DNA of 64,000 nt from Dyella sp. S184. GTDB taxonomy: Bacteria; Pseudomonadota; Gammaproteobacteria; Xanthomonadales; Rhodanobacteraceae. The stretch spans positions 354,809 to 418,808 of the forward strand of contig NZ_LMUE01000003.1 of the NCBI RefSeq assembly GCF_009766065.1, given 5' to 3'. Below, in pieces: positions 11,450-20,117 of this stretch. The notes below the pieces were generated by a model. That model did not search any database and was not told the DNA's origin. It saw only the letters and a program-made list of their open reading frames with translations. A program made the translations under genes and the position numbers. The stretch's first letter is position 1, and the number at the start of each line of letters is the position of its first letter.

Positions 11450-12676
11450 TCACGCGACGGGCTGACCGGGAACCGCGCTCGTCAGCGGATCGGTCAGTGG
11501 CATATCCGCCGCTGACCGGGACCTTTCAACCAGACGCAGAATCGGCACCGGGACTACGACACGCAGACGTGTACCCTGATCACGCGACGACTCGATCGTC
11601 AAGCTGCCACCCAACGCACGCACGCGTTCCCGCATGCCGCACAAACCATTGCCATCCTGGTCAATGCCACCGCGACCGTTATCACTGATCTGCATGCATA
11701 CGCTGTTGCGCTCGCGAACCATTTCGATCTTGGCGGAACTGGCATCGGCATGGCGCGCAATATTGGTGACTGCCTCGCGCAGTATCAACGAGAGGCCACG
11801 CTCGACATCGACCGGCAGGTCGACGGGTGGATGACCGTAGTCGAGATGCACCCGCGAGGACTCCAGCAGCAGTCGCGCCGACGCCAGTTCGGCAGCGAGG
11901 TCGGTGGCTCGGATGCCGGTCACCGCGCTGCGCACTTCCGCCAGTGCATGCCGCGCCACCTTCTCTGCTTCCTCCACCTCACGCTTGGCCGCTTCGGTAT
12001 CGCGGTCGAACAGCTTGCGCGAGAGTTCGAGCTTCAGTGTGATCAGCGACAGCGTATGGCCAAGCAAGTCATGCAGGTCGCGGCCGATCCGCTCGCGCTC
12101 GGCGGTGGCAGCAAGCCGGCGCACTTCGTCATGTGACAGGCGCAGGGCGGCGTCCTTCTCCTTGCTCATGTGCTCGACTGCCGTGATGGCGCTGATGACG
12201 AGCACTGTGCCGGGGATGATCACCAGCAATGAGTTCGGATAGCCGATCCACCAGGCCAGTGCAACGAATACGGCATTCAGCAGCAGCAGTTGGCCCACGT
12301 ACAAGCGGAAACTCATGGTGCAGAAGCGCGACAACACACAGGCATAGATGAAATAGCTCATGCCGCTCGGATACCAGCGCAACAGCCCCATGCTCAAGAC
12401 GACCATGGCCAGCGGATAGAAGTGCGCCAACCGCCGCGGCGCCAGCTGCATCCTGGCGAACAGCAATAGAAATACCGGCAGAGACAGCAATGTGAAAAGA
12501 AGCCAGCTTCGCGTGTAGCCGGCGACCCCGTGATCGAACAGCGGCGTGATGAAGATCCACATCAACCACAGGAGATGCACGCTGTCGGCCCACGGCGACT
12601 TGCCGTGCCGGATGTCGTCGGCCACACCCGAATCGGGCGCTGGCGTGAACCATCGTGCAATGAAGTCAGGGATCAT
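11450..12676 (-). CDS. DesK-like sensor histidine kinase
   Basis: A 408-residue membrane histidine kinase of the HisKA_3 family. About five hydrophobic segments span residues 34-168, followed by the dimerisation/phosphoacceptor helix with H202 (ERIGRDLHDLLGH) and a HATPase domain (LREAVTNIARHADA, DNGRGG, GLCGMRERV). There is no large extracellular sensor domain, so it probably senses membrane state or the partner transporter. It pairs with the response regulator 76 bases downstream. Confidence 0.92.
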   Translation of the reverse strand: MIPDFIARWFTPAPDSGVADDIRHGKSPWADSVHLLWLMWIFITPLFDHGVAGYTRSWLLFTLLSLPVFLLLFARMQLAPRRLAHFYPLAMVVLSMGLLRWYPSGMSYFIYACVLSRFCTMSFRLYVGQLLLLNAVFVALAWWIGYPNSLLVIIPGTVLVISAITAVEHMSKEKDAALRLSHDEVRRLAATAERERIGRDLHDLLGHTLSLITLKLELSRKLFDRDTEAAKREVEEAEKVARHALAEVRSAVTGIRATDLAAELASARLLLESSRVHLDYGHPPVDLPVDVERGLSLILREAVTNIARHADASSAKIEMVRERNSVCMQISDNGRGGIDQDGNGLCGMRERVRALGGSLTIESSRDQGTRLRVVVPVPILRLVERSRSAADMPLTDPLTSAVPGQPVA

Positions 12677-12720
12677 GGCGTGGTTTTTCGCTGGGAAATC
12701 GGCTAGGACAGCATGCTACT

Positions 12721-13512
12721 TCAACCATACCGGCGCAGGCGCCGCGCAGCGAGCAGCAGGAACACCACAGTGAATCCGAACAGTGTCAGCACATGCGGCA
12801 GCAAGGTCCCCTGTCGCATGCCCACCGCAGCCAACGCCAGCTGGTCGAGGTGATAGCTCGGCCATACCGGTGCGATCTGCTGCAGGAATTTCGGCAGCAT
12901 CGGCAGCGGGAACCACAGCCCAGACATGAATGACATCGGCAGGTAGATCAGCTGCAACATGCCAGGTGCACCCTGGCCCTTGATCAGAGTGCCGACAAAC
13001 ATGCCCAGCGCGCAGAACGGCAGCACGCCAAGCATGCCAGTAAGCAACAACGCGCCGGCTTGGGTCAGGCTCAGCGTCACATGCCCCAGCAGCAATGCCA
13101 TGACCAGCAGCAACAGGATAACCACGGTAGCGGCAGCCATCGCCATCAGCATCTTGCCCAGCAGGTAGGCGCCCGGCGGCATTGGCAGTGCGCGTTTGAA
13201 AGTCAGCAGGCCACCGTCACGCTCCAGTGCCAACGACACGCCGAAGCCGAACAGGCCCGGACTCATCACGCCAAACACGCCGTAGCTGGCCAGCAGGTAG
13301 CGTGCTGCATCGACGCCATTCGACTTTGCCATCAGCACGCCGAACAACAGATAGAACATCGCGGGAAACAGCATGATCGGCAACATGAAGCCGGGTGCAC
13401 GCATGTAGCGCAGGCATTCGCTGCGCGCCTCTTCCAGATAGGCGCCGATGATGCGGCTGCGCGGCATGATGCTGGTCGTTGCCAGTTCGGTGACAGACAT
13501 GATGGTTTCCAT
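12721..13512 (-). CDS. ABC-2 type transporter permease
   Basis: A 263-residue permease with six predicted membrane segments (for example ILFPAMFYLLFGVLMAK type, LLMGKMLMA region, LLLLVMALLLGHVTL region) and the ABC-2 features GLWFPLPMLPKFLQQIAPVWPSY split across the last third. ATG 13512 lies one base after the stop of the ATPase gene; ATG 13500 with a GGAAA upstream is equally possible. It forms an exporter with the preceding ATPase; the substrate cannot be told from sequence. Confidence 0.88.
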   Translation of the reverse strand: METIMSVTELATTSIMPRSRIIGAYLEEARSECLRYMRAPGFMLPIMLFPAMFYLLFGVLMAKSNGVDAARYLLASYGVFGVMSPGLFGFGVSLALERDGGLLTFKRALPMPPGAYLLGKMLMAMAAATVVILLLLVMALLLGHVTLSLTQAGALLLTGMLGVLPFCALGMFVGTLIKGQGAPGMLQLIYLPMSFMSGLWFPLPMLPKFLQQIAPVWPSYHLDQLALAAVGMRQGTLLPHVLTLFGFTVVFLLLAARRLRRYG

Positions 13513-13513
13513 C

Positions 13514-14443
13514 TCAGGCGGCCTCGCGCTGATTGGTGTCCGATGCCTCGTCGGCATCGCGGGTAAGCTCGGTAAATGCCTCGGCCAGACCGGCGCGGTG
13601 TACTTCCAGTTCGCGCAGATGGCGATCGGTGTCGAGCAATCGACGAACCACGACCTCGGCCTCGGCAGTACCGATATGCAGGCGCTCGCCATCCCGGCGC
13701 ACCTCACTGACCTCAGGCCAGCCACGCACGGTGTCGGCCGGCAAAATACTCAGGCAGCGGATGCGCTTCATCGCCACCCGTGCACGCAGCTCGTCAACCG
13801 TGCCTTCGTGGATCATGCGGCCATGCGCCATCACGCAGACGCGATCCGCCAGTGCTTCAGCCTCTTCCAGATAATGCGTGGTCAACAGCACTGCGCAGCC
13901 CTCGCCGAGTAGTTGGCGGATCGCCACCCATAGCTTCTGCCGCGCCTCGATATCCATGCCCACGGTGGGCTCGTCCAGGAACAGCAACTCGGGGCGGCCG
14001 CACAGCGCCAGCGCGAATTGCACGCGCCGCTGCTGGCCACCGGAGAGTTTCGCGTAGGGGCGCTTGAGCAGATCACCGATGCCAGCCAGTTCGGCGGTAT
14101 CCGCCAGGCTGCGCGGTGCCGGGTAATAGCTGGCCGTCAATCGCAACAGTTCGCCCACCCGCAGCGTCGCCGGCAATTCGGCGTTCTGCAGCATCACGCC
14201 GATCCGCCGGCGTGCCTCGATCTGCTGCGGATCCTGCCCGAACAGCTCGACCGTGCCGGCATCGGCACGGATCAGCCCGAGCAACAGGCCGATCGCGGTG
14301 GTCTTGCCGGCACCGTTGGGGCCGAGCAACGCCAGCAGTTCGCCGCGCTGCAGGCGCAGGTCGGCGCCATCCAGCGCTGTGAGCGGGCCATAGCGTTTGA
14401 CAGCACCGTCGAGGCGGGCAATCGGATCATGGGCATGTGTCAT
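13514..14443 (-). CDS. ABC transporter ATP-binding protein (ABC-2 exporter)
   Basis: A 309-residue ATPase with Walker A GPNGAGKT (41-48), Q-loop in VMLQNAELP, signature LSGGQQRR, Walker B ELLFLDEPTVGMD and the H-loop LLTTHYLEEAE. The last 90 residues form the extra C-terminal domain typical of drug or antibiotic exporter ATPases. ATG 14443 has a strong GGAGGAG upstream, so the longer open frame is not used. First gene of the exporter/two-component operon. Confidence 0.92.
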   Translation of the reverse strand: MTHAHDPIARLDGAVKRYGPLTALDGADLRLQRGELLALLGPNGAGKTTAIGLLLGLIRADAGTVELFGQDPQQIEARRRIGVMLQNAELPATLRVGELLRLTASYYPAPRSLADTAELAGIGDLLKRPYAKLSGGQQRRVQFALALCGRPELLFLDEPTVGMDIEARQKLWVAIRQLLGEGCAVLLTTHYLEEAEALADRVCVMAHGRMIHEGTVDELRARVAMKRIRCLSILPADTVRGWPEVSEVRRDGERLHIGTAEAEVVVRRLLDTDRHLRELEVHRAGLAEAFTELTRDADEASDTNQREAA

Positions 14444-14733
14444 GGGAACTCCTCCAGTGCCACCTATCGTGCGCGGGACCAGCCACGGCAGGCAGTCGCC
14501 GGCGTCAGTCATCGGGGGTGACAGCCGTCACCCTCGGCCTGGCACGGGGTTACGGCGGCTGGCGCCGCAAGGTATCCTGTGAGGGATAAGGTCGCCCTGC
14601 ATGCCCTGAAATGGCGGCGCAAAGCATCTGAAAACATTGAGGAAGCGCGTCGCCCGCGTCTCCCGCCACGCATTCACTAATGTCCACCAGCCCGGCACTG
14701 CATGCCGGCCGGCGGAGCTACGGAGGATTCAAC
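14444..14733. other. Divergent intergenic region
   Basis: 290 bases between the leftward ABC operon and the rightward aminotransferase. It holds the ABC gene's Shine-Dalgarno at the left and a CGGAGG at the right. TATCCT near 14573 could be a -10 for the aminotransferase. No gene or clear hairpin was seen. Confidence 0.4.
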
Positions 14734-16230
14734 ATGGGTGTGATCAACCAGCTGCGCGAACTGCGCGAATTCGGTGGCAAGCCGCGGACCATCGGTCTGG
14801 ACGACGCCAGCATCGAGCGCATGGCCGCGAACGACCCCATGCTGGTCCAGGTGATTGCCGAAGCCGTGGCGCGTCATCAGGAATTGCGCGCCGATCTGGC
14901 CGACTTCCTCAAGCTCGATGAAACCGAGCAGCTGGCGCAGGTCCAGGCTGGCTTCGTCAACTTCTACCCGGACGATGCGATCAACCCGTATCTCGCGGCG
15001 GCGGCGCGCGGTCCGTGGATCGTCACCCTGAAGGGTGCCGTGGTGCACGACAACGGCGGCTACGGCATGCTCGGCTTCGGCCACAACGACCCGGCGATCC
15101 TCGAAGCGCTGAGCCGTCCGCAGGTCATGGCCAACGTGATGGCGCCCAGCGTGTCGCAGTTGCGCTTCACCGCCGCACTCAACAAGGAGCTGGGCCGCAC
15201 CCGCGGTGGCAGTCCGTATACGAATTATCTGTGCCTGAACTCCGGCTCCGAGTCGGTCTCGCTGGCCTGCCGGATTGCCGACGTCAATGCCAAGCTGATG
15301 ACCGATACCGGCGCTCGCTACGCCGGCCGCACGATCAAGCGCCTGGCAGTGAAGGGTGCGTTCCACGGCCGCACCGACAAGCCGGCGCTGTATTCCGATT
15401 CCAGCCGCAAGACCTACCAGCAGCACCTCGCCAGCTACCGCCACGAAGACAGCGTGATCACTGTTGCGCCGTATGACATCGCGCAGCTGGAAGCGGCATT
15501 CGCCGACGCCGACAAGCACGGCTGGTTCATCGAGGCGATGTTCCTGGAACCGGTGATGGGCGAAGGCGATCCGGGGCGTGCGGTGACACCGGAGTTCTAC
15601 AAGGCGGCTCGCGCCTTGACCGAGGCCCACGGCACCTTGCTGCTGATCGATTCGATCCAGGCTGGCCTGCGTGCACATGGCGTGCTGTCGATCACCGACT
15701 ACCCGGGCTTCGAGAAGCTGCCAGCGCCGGACATGGAAACCTTCTCCAAGGCACTCAACGCTGGCCAGTACCCGCTGTCGGTACTGGCGGTCACCGCGCG
15801 CACCGCCGGCTTGTACCGCAAGGGCATCTACGGCAACACCATGACGGCAAACCCGCGCGCGCTGGACGTGGCCCTGGCCACGCTGGGTGAGTTGACCGAC
15901 GACGTGCGTGCCAACATCCGCGAGCGTGGCAAGGAATTCGTCGACAAGCTCAACGCTCTGAAGAACGAACTCGGTGGCCTGATCACCAAGGTGCAGGGCA
16001 CCGGCCTGCTGTTCTCCTGCGAGCTGGCACCGGAGTACAAGTGCTACGGCGCCGGCTCGACCGAGGAGTACATGCGCGAGCACGGCGTTGGCGTGATCCA
16101 CGGCGGCGTCAACTCGCTGCGCTTCACTCCGCACTTCAACGTCACCAGCGCCGAAATCGACCTGGTCGTGGCACATGTGCGCAAGGCGCTGCTGGAAGGC
16201 CCTCGCAAGGCCAAGGCCGAGGCGGCCTGA
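14734..16230 (+). CDS. Class III PLP-dependent aminotransferase
   Basis: A 498-residue fold-type I aminotransferase. The PLP-binding elements are CLNSGSESVSLACRIAD, the FHGRTDKPAL block, the D of LLLIDSIQAGLR and the Schiff-base lysine K339 (ETFSKALNAGQYPLS). It is longer than acetylornithine or GABA aminotransferases (about 400-430 residues), with an unusual N-terminal region of some 100 residues. Substrate is not evident; lysine, ornithine or another omega-amino donor is possible. ATG 14734 has CGGAGGATTCAAC upstream and is preferred to ATG 14680. Confidence 0.85.
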   Translation: MGVINQLRELREFGGKPRTIGLDDASIERMAANDPMLVQVIAEAVARHQELRADLADFLKLDETEQLAQVQAGFVNFYPDDAINPYLAAAARGPWIVTLKGAVVHDNGGYGMLGFGHNDPAILEALSRPQVMANVMAPSVSQLRFTAALNKELGRTRGGSPYTNYLCLNSGSESVSLACRIADVNAKLMTDTGARYAGRTIKRLAVKGAFHGRTDKPALYSDSSRKTYQQHLASYRHEDSVITVAPYDIAQLEAAFADADKHGWFIEAMFLEPVMGEGDPGRAVTPEFYKAARALTEAHGTLLLIDSIQAGLRAHGVLSITDYPGFEKLPAPDMETFSKALNAGQYPLSVLAVTARTAGLYRKGIYGNTMTANPRALDVALATLGELTDDVRANIRERGKEFVDKLNALKNELGGLITKVQGTGLLFSCELAPEYKCYGAGSTEEYMREHGVGVIHGGVNSLRFTPHFNVTSAEIDLVVAHVRKALLEGPRKAKAEAA

Positions 16231-16255
16231 TCGCACACGTTTCCGGCCGGCCCTA

Positions 16256-16294
16256 CATCTACGACCATGCAATCACACTGCATGGCCGTAGATG
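16256..16294. other. Long hairpin after the aminotransferase
   Basis: Sixteen-base arms (16256-16271 and 16279-16294) with one mismatch enclose ATCACAC. There is no T run, so it may be an mRNA 3' stabiliser or a small palindromic repeat unit rather than an intrinsic terminator. Confidence 0.75.
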
Positions 16295-16396
16295 AATACG
16301 ACTTGCACTGAGTATCCGATTACCTTCCACGGCGATCGCCAGTCGGCATAGACTGGGCTGGCCGGCAGCTGCCGGTCACCTAGGGAGGACTCAACG

Positions 16397-16792
16397 ATGT
16401 CGATGTCACTACGTCTGCTTGCCATCAGCGCCGCCTTTGCCTTTGCCGGCGCAGCCTTCGCAGCACCGCAAGCCGCCAGCATGGCAGCCCCTGCTGCGAA
16501 GACACTCACACCGCAGCAGCAGCGCATGGGCGATTGCAACAAGCAGGCCACCGGCAAGACAGGGGCTGACCGCAAGACATTCATGAGTTCCTGCCTGAAA
16601 GGCAATAGCACCGCCGCCGCAATGCCAGCGGCTGCGCCAGCCGCCGCACCGTCCGCCAAGCAAACCCAGCAGGAAAAAATGAAGAGCTGCAATGCCGACG
16701 CCAAGGTCAAGGCACCTACCGGTGCGGCCCACAAGGCATTCATGAGCAACTGTCTGAAGGGTGGCGGCACAGCGGCCCCAGCCACCCCGTAA
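16397..16792 (+). CDS. PsiF-repeat secreted protein
   Basis: A 131-residue exported protein with two PsiF repeats. A signal peptide ends at AAFAAPQ. Each repeat has the pattern Q-x-M-x-x-C-N-x-x-A ... G-A-x-x-K-x-F-M-S-x-C-L-K-G: RMGDCNKQATGKTGADRKTFMSSC and KMKSCNADAKVKAPTGAAHKAFMSNC in split form, giving two Cys pairs. E. coli psiF is phosphate-starvation induced, but no Pho box was found here. An Ala/Pro-rich linker joins the repeats. GGGAGGACTCAACG precedes the ATG. Function is unknown. Confidence 0.85.
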   Translation: MSMSLRLLAISAAFAFAGAAFAAPQAASMAAPAAKTLTPQQQRMGDCNKQATGKTGADRKTFMSSCLKGNSTAAAMPAAAPAAAPSAKQTQQEKMKSCNADAKVKAPTGAAHKAFMSNCLKGGGTAAPATP

Positions 16793-16905
16793 TATCGGAT
16801 CGGTCACTGCACACGCAGACATGCTCATGCGTGCGTGTGCAGGACCACTTCGCTAAGCTCCATGACTGTCGCGTTGCCATGCGCTGCCCTTGAAGACAGT
16901 CGACC

Positions 16906-17550
16906 ATGAAGATCAACGAAGTCCGCCATCCGCTGATCCAGCACAAGCTCGGCCTGATGCGCCGCGCCGGCATCAGCACCAAGGAATTCCGCGAGCTGGC
17001 CTCCGAGGTCGCCGCACTGCTCACCTATGAAGCCACCAAGGATCTGGAAACCGTCGCGGAGCAGATCGACGGGTGGGCCGGCCCGTTGCAGGTGCACCGG
17101 ATCAAGGGCAAGAAGATCACCATCGTGCCGATCCTGCGCGCCGGCTTAGGCATGCTGCCTGGCGTGCTGGACATGATCCCCTCGGCCAAGGTCAGCGTGG
17201 TCGGCGTGCAGCGCGATGAGCACACCCTGCAACCCGTCGCCTATTACGAAAAGCTCAGCGGCCGCATGGACGAACGCATCGCGTTGATCGTCGACCCGAT
17301 GCTGGCGACCGCCGGCACCTTGATCGCTGCCGTCGACATGTTGAAGGCCGCCGGCTGCAAACGCATCAAGGGGCTATTCCTGGTCGCCGCGCCGGAAGGC
17401 CTCAAGCGCATCGAGGCGGCACATCCAGACATCGAGATCTACACCGCCTCGATCGACGAGCGCCTCAACGAAAACGGTTACATCCTGCCCGGGCTCGGCG
17501 ATGCCGGCGACAAGATTTTCGGCACCAAGCAACTGCCGCCAATCGACTAA
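16906..17550 (+). CDS. upp: Uracil phosphoribosyltransferase
   Basis: A 214-residue salvage enzyme making UMP from uracil and PRPP. Seen are [12 protein letters not shown] at the start, [12 protein letters not shown], the PRPP loop [10 protein letters not shown] and the uracil-binding C-terminal [16 protein letters not shown]. Length and motifs are complete. It stands alone between psiF-like and the leftward iminopeptidase. Confidence 0.96.
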   Translation: MKINEVRHPLIQHKLGLMRRAGISTKEFRELASEVAALLTYEATKDLETVAEQIDGWAGPLQVHRIKGKKITIVPILRAGLGMLPGVLDMIPSAKVSVVGVQRDEHTLQPVAYYEKLSGRMDERIALIVDPMLATAGTLIAAVDMLKAAGCKRIKGLFLVAAPEGLKRIEAAHPDIEIYTASIDERLNENGYILPGLGDAGDKIFGTKQLPPID

Positions 17551-17587
17551 AGCGAGAACCTGTTCCTACAACCGTCGGCGCAAAATA

Positions 17588-18544
17588 TCAGCGACCGAAG
17601 CGATCGGTCGCTTCAAGCAGCTCACGCGTGATTCCCGGCTCGAATGCCGAGTGCCCAGCGTCCTGCACGATGTGCAAGTCCGCTTTCGGCCATGCACGAT
17701 GCAGATCCCACGCACTGCGCAGCGGGCAAACCACGTCGTAGCGGCCCTGCACGATCACGGTCGGGATCTTGCGGATCCGGTCCACGTTGCGCAGCAGCTG
17801 GTCGTCATGCTCGAAGAAGCCGCCGTTGACGAAGTAATGGCATTCGATGCGCGCGAACGCCAGCGCGAACTCGTCCTCGGCGCTGGATTCGATATGCGAT
17901 GAATCCTGCCACAGGAAGCTGGTGGCCCCCTCCCATACCGACCAGGCACGCGCGGCATCCGTGCGTGTTTTCGGATCAGTGCTGGTCAGGCGACGGTGGT
18001 AGGCGCTCATCAGGTCGCCGCGTTCGGCTTCCGGAATCGCGTTGAGATAGGTTTCCCATGCGTCCGGATACAGCGCGTCGCAACCCTTCTGGTAGAACCA
18101 TTCCAGCTCCCAGCGGCGCAGCATGAAGATACCGCGCAGCACCAGCTCGGTCACCTTGTCCGGATGCGTCTGCGCATACGCCAGTGCCAGCGTGGAGCCC
18201 CAGGAGCCGCCGAACACCTGCCAGCGATCGATCGACAGATGCCCGCGCAGGCGCTCGATATCGGCGACCAGGTCCCAGGTGGTGTTGTCGGTCAGTTCCG
18301 CATGCGGGGTGGACTTGCCGCAGCCTCGCTGATCGAACAGCACGATGCGATAGATCGCCGGATCGAAGAAGCGCCGGCACTTCGGACTGGTGCCGCCACC
18401 CGGGCCACCGTGCAGGAATACCACCGGCTTGCCGTTCGGATTGCCGCTCTGCTCGTAGTACAGCGTGTGCAGCGCGGACACCTTGAGCAAGCCCCTGTCG
18501 AAAGGCTCGATCTCGGGATACAGCGAACGAATCGGCGGCGACAT
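17588..18544 (-). CDS. pip: Proline iminopeptidase
   Basis: A 318-residue alpha/beta hydrolase (peptidase family S33) that removes N-terminal proline. HGGPGGG (45-51) forms the oxyanion region, GGSWGSTL holds the nucleophile S114, and GRYDVVCP with DAGHSAFEP supply the Asp and His. FDQRGCGKSTPHA is the family signature. Length matches Xanthomonas Pip. Convergent with upp. Confidence 0.94.
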   Translation of the reverse strand: MSPPIRSLYPEIEPFDRGLLKVSALHTLYYEQSGNPNGKPVVFLHGGPGGGTSPKCRRFFDPAIYRIVLFDQRGCGKSTPHAELTDNTTWDLVADIERLRGHLSIDRWQVFGGSWGSTLALAYAQTHPDKVTELVLRGIFMLRRWELEWFYQKGCDALYPDAWETYLNAIPEAERGDLMSAYHRRLTSTDPKTRTDAARAWSVWEGATSFLWQDSSHIESSAEDEFALAFARIECHYFVNGGFFEHDDQLLRNVDRIRKIPTVIVQGRYDVVCPLRSAWDLHRAWPKADLHIVQDAGHSAFEPGITRELLEATDRFGR

Positions 18545-18605
18545 GACGGCTCCTCAAACGTGCGGACAAGCCGCCTAGACTAGCATGGGCCTCGTTTGGA
18601 GGCCC

Positions 18606-19997
18606 TCAGCCGTCCGCAAACAGCTTGCCGGGATTGAGGACGCCGTTCGGATCAAACACCTTGCGTACGCCCCGCATCAGTGCGATTTCTGCCGCACTGC
18701 GGGTACTTTCCAGATAGGCCCGCTTGACCAGGCCAATGCCGTGTTCGGCCGAGATGCTGCCGCCGTGCCGCTGCAAGGTCGCTGCCAGCAGCTTGGTGAC
18801 ATGTTCGCACTGGGCGATGAACGCCTCCTCGGCCAGATCGTCCGGGCGCAACACATTGATATGCAGGTTGCCGTCGCCGATATGGCCGAACCAGACCACC
18901 TCGATCTGCGGGTACTCACGCGCCAGCAGCGCCTGCATCTCTTGCAGGAAAGCCGGCACGGCGCTGATCCGCACCGACACGTCGTTCTTGTATGGTCGGC
19001 GCGAGGCCAGGCTTTCGGTAATGCCTTCGCGCAAGCGCCACAAGGCGGCCGCCTGCGCGTCGCTTTGTGCGATCACGCCATCGCTGACCCAGCCCTGCTC
19101 CAGTGCATGCTCGAACGCCGCCAGCGCGGCATCCTGCGCCCGTTCGTCGGTGGCATCGAACTCGGTCACTACGTAATACGGATAGTCACCTTCGATGGCG
19201 CGTTGCGCGCCGTGCGCCAGCACGTGCTCAAGCGCGCGATCGGTAAAGAACTCGAATGCCTGCAGCGTCAGTCGTGCACGGAACAGCGCAAACACCTGCA
19301 TCAAGGCATCCATGTCCGGCAACGCCAGCAACATCACCTGCGAGGTCGGCGGCGGATCGGTGAGTCTCAGCGTCGCTTCCACCACGATGCCCAGCGTGCC
19401 CTCCGAGCCGATCATCAGCTGACGGAAATCGTAGCCGCTGGAGTTCTTGGTCAGGCCGCGATTGAGCTCAAGCAATTCACCGTTGCCGGTGATCACCTTC
19501 ACCCCGGCGATCCATTCGCGTGTGTTGCCGTAGCGGATCACCCGGATGCCGCCGGCATTGGTGGCGATGTTGCCGCCGATCGAACATGAGCCACGGGCGG
19601 CAAAATCGACCGGGTAGATCAGGCCGTGACTGCGGGCAGCATCATGTACCGCCTGCAGGATGATTCCTGGCTGCACCGTGAGCGTTCGATCCACCGCGTC
19701 GAAATCCAGCACGCGATTCATCCGTTCCAGACTCAGCACCAACTCACCGTTCGCGGCGACTGCCCCGCCAGACAAACCGGTACGGCCGCCCGAGGGCACG
19801 ATCGCCACGTGCTGCAGGTTGGCCCAGCGCACGATCGCCTGCACTTCCTCGATGCTGGCCGGCAACGCGATCGCCAGCGGTGATGGTGTCCAGCGCCGGG
19901 TCCAGTCGCGGCCGTAATGCTCCAGATCGCCTGGCTCGGTAAGCAACCGCAGACCGGGCAGGCATCGGGTCAATTCGGCAAGGCGCGCGTCGGACAT
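18606..19997 (-). CDS. FAD-linked D-2-hydroxyacid (probably D-2-hydroxyglutarate) dehydrogenase
   Basis: A 463-residue flavoprotein of the VAO/GlcD family. The FAD domain shows VPSGGRTGLSGGAVA and SCSIGGNIATNAGG; the C-terminal cap has WFGHIGDGNLHINVLRP and EHGIGLVKR. The open frame runs upstream to 20141, but ATG 19997 with CTGGAG upstream begins MSDARLAELTRCLPG, a plausible N-terminus. It diverges from serA, a pairing that suggests it reoxidises the D-2-hydroxyglutarate made as a SerA by-product. D-lactate or glycolate are alternatives. Confidence 0.85.
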   Translation of the reverse strand: MSDARLAELTRCLPGLRLLTEPGDLEHYGRDWTRRWTPSPLAIALPASIEEVQAIVRWANLQHVAIVPSGGRTGLSGGAVAANGELVLSLERMNRVLDFDAVDRTLTVQPGIILQAVHDAARSHGLIYPVDFAARGSCSIGGNIATNAGGIRVIRYGNTREWIAGVKVITGNGELLELNRGLTKNSSGYDFRQLMIGSEGTLGIVVEATLRLTDPPPTSQVMLLALPDMDALMQVFALFRARLTLQAFEFFTDRALEHVLAHGAQRAIEGDYPYYVVTEFDATDERAQDAALAAFEHALEQGWVSDGVIAQSDAQAAALWRLREGITESLASRRPYKNDVSVRISAVPAFLQEMQALLAREYPQIEVVWFGHIGDGNLHINVLRPDDLAEEAFIAQCEHVTKLLAATLQRHGGSISAEHGIGLVKRAYLESTRSAAEIALMRGVRKVFDPNGVLNPGKLFADG

Positions 19998-20117
19998 GCT
20001 GGACTCCAGGATATCCACGCAGCCTGCCAGCCGTATCGCGTCCCGTCCAGTGCTGCAGCGCCGCAATTTGCCTCCGGCTCTGGCATAGTACGAGCTCCTT
20101 CCTGCCCAGGCCGCTCC

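Noticed and set aside
14677-16272. 531-codon antisense frame over the aminotransferase
   Set aside because: Same GC-mirror effect; no ribosome site or recognisable domain.
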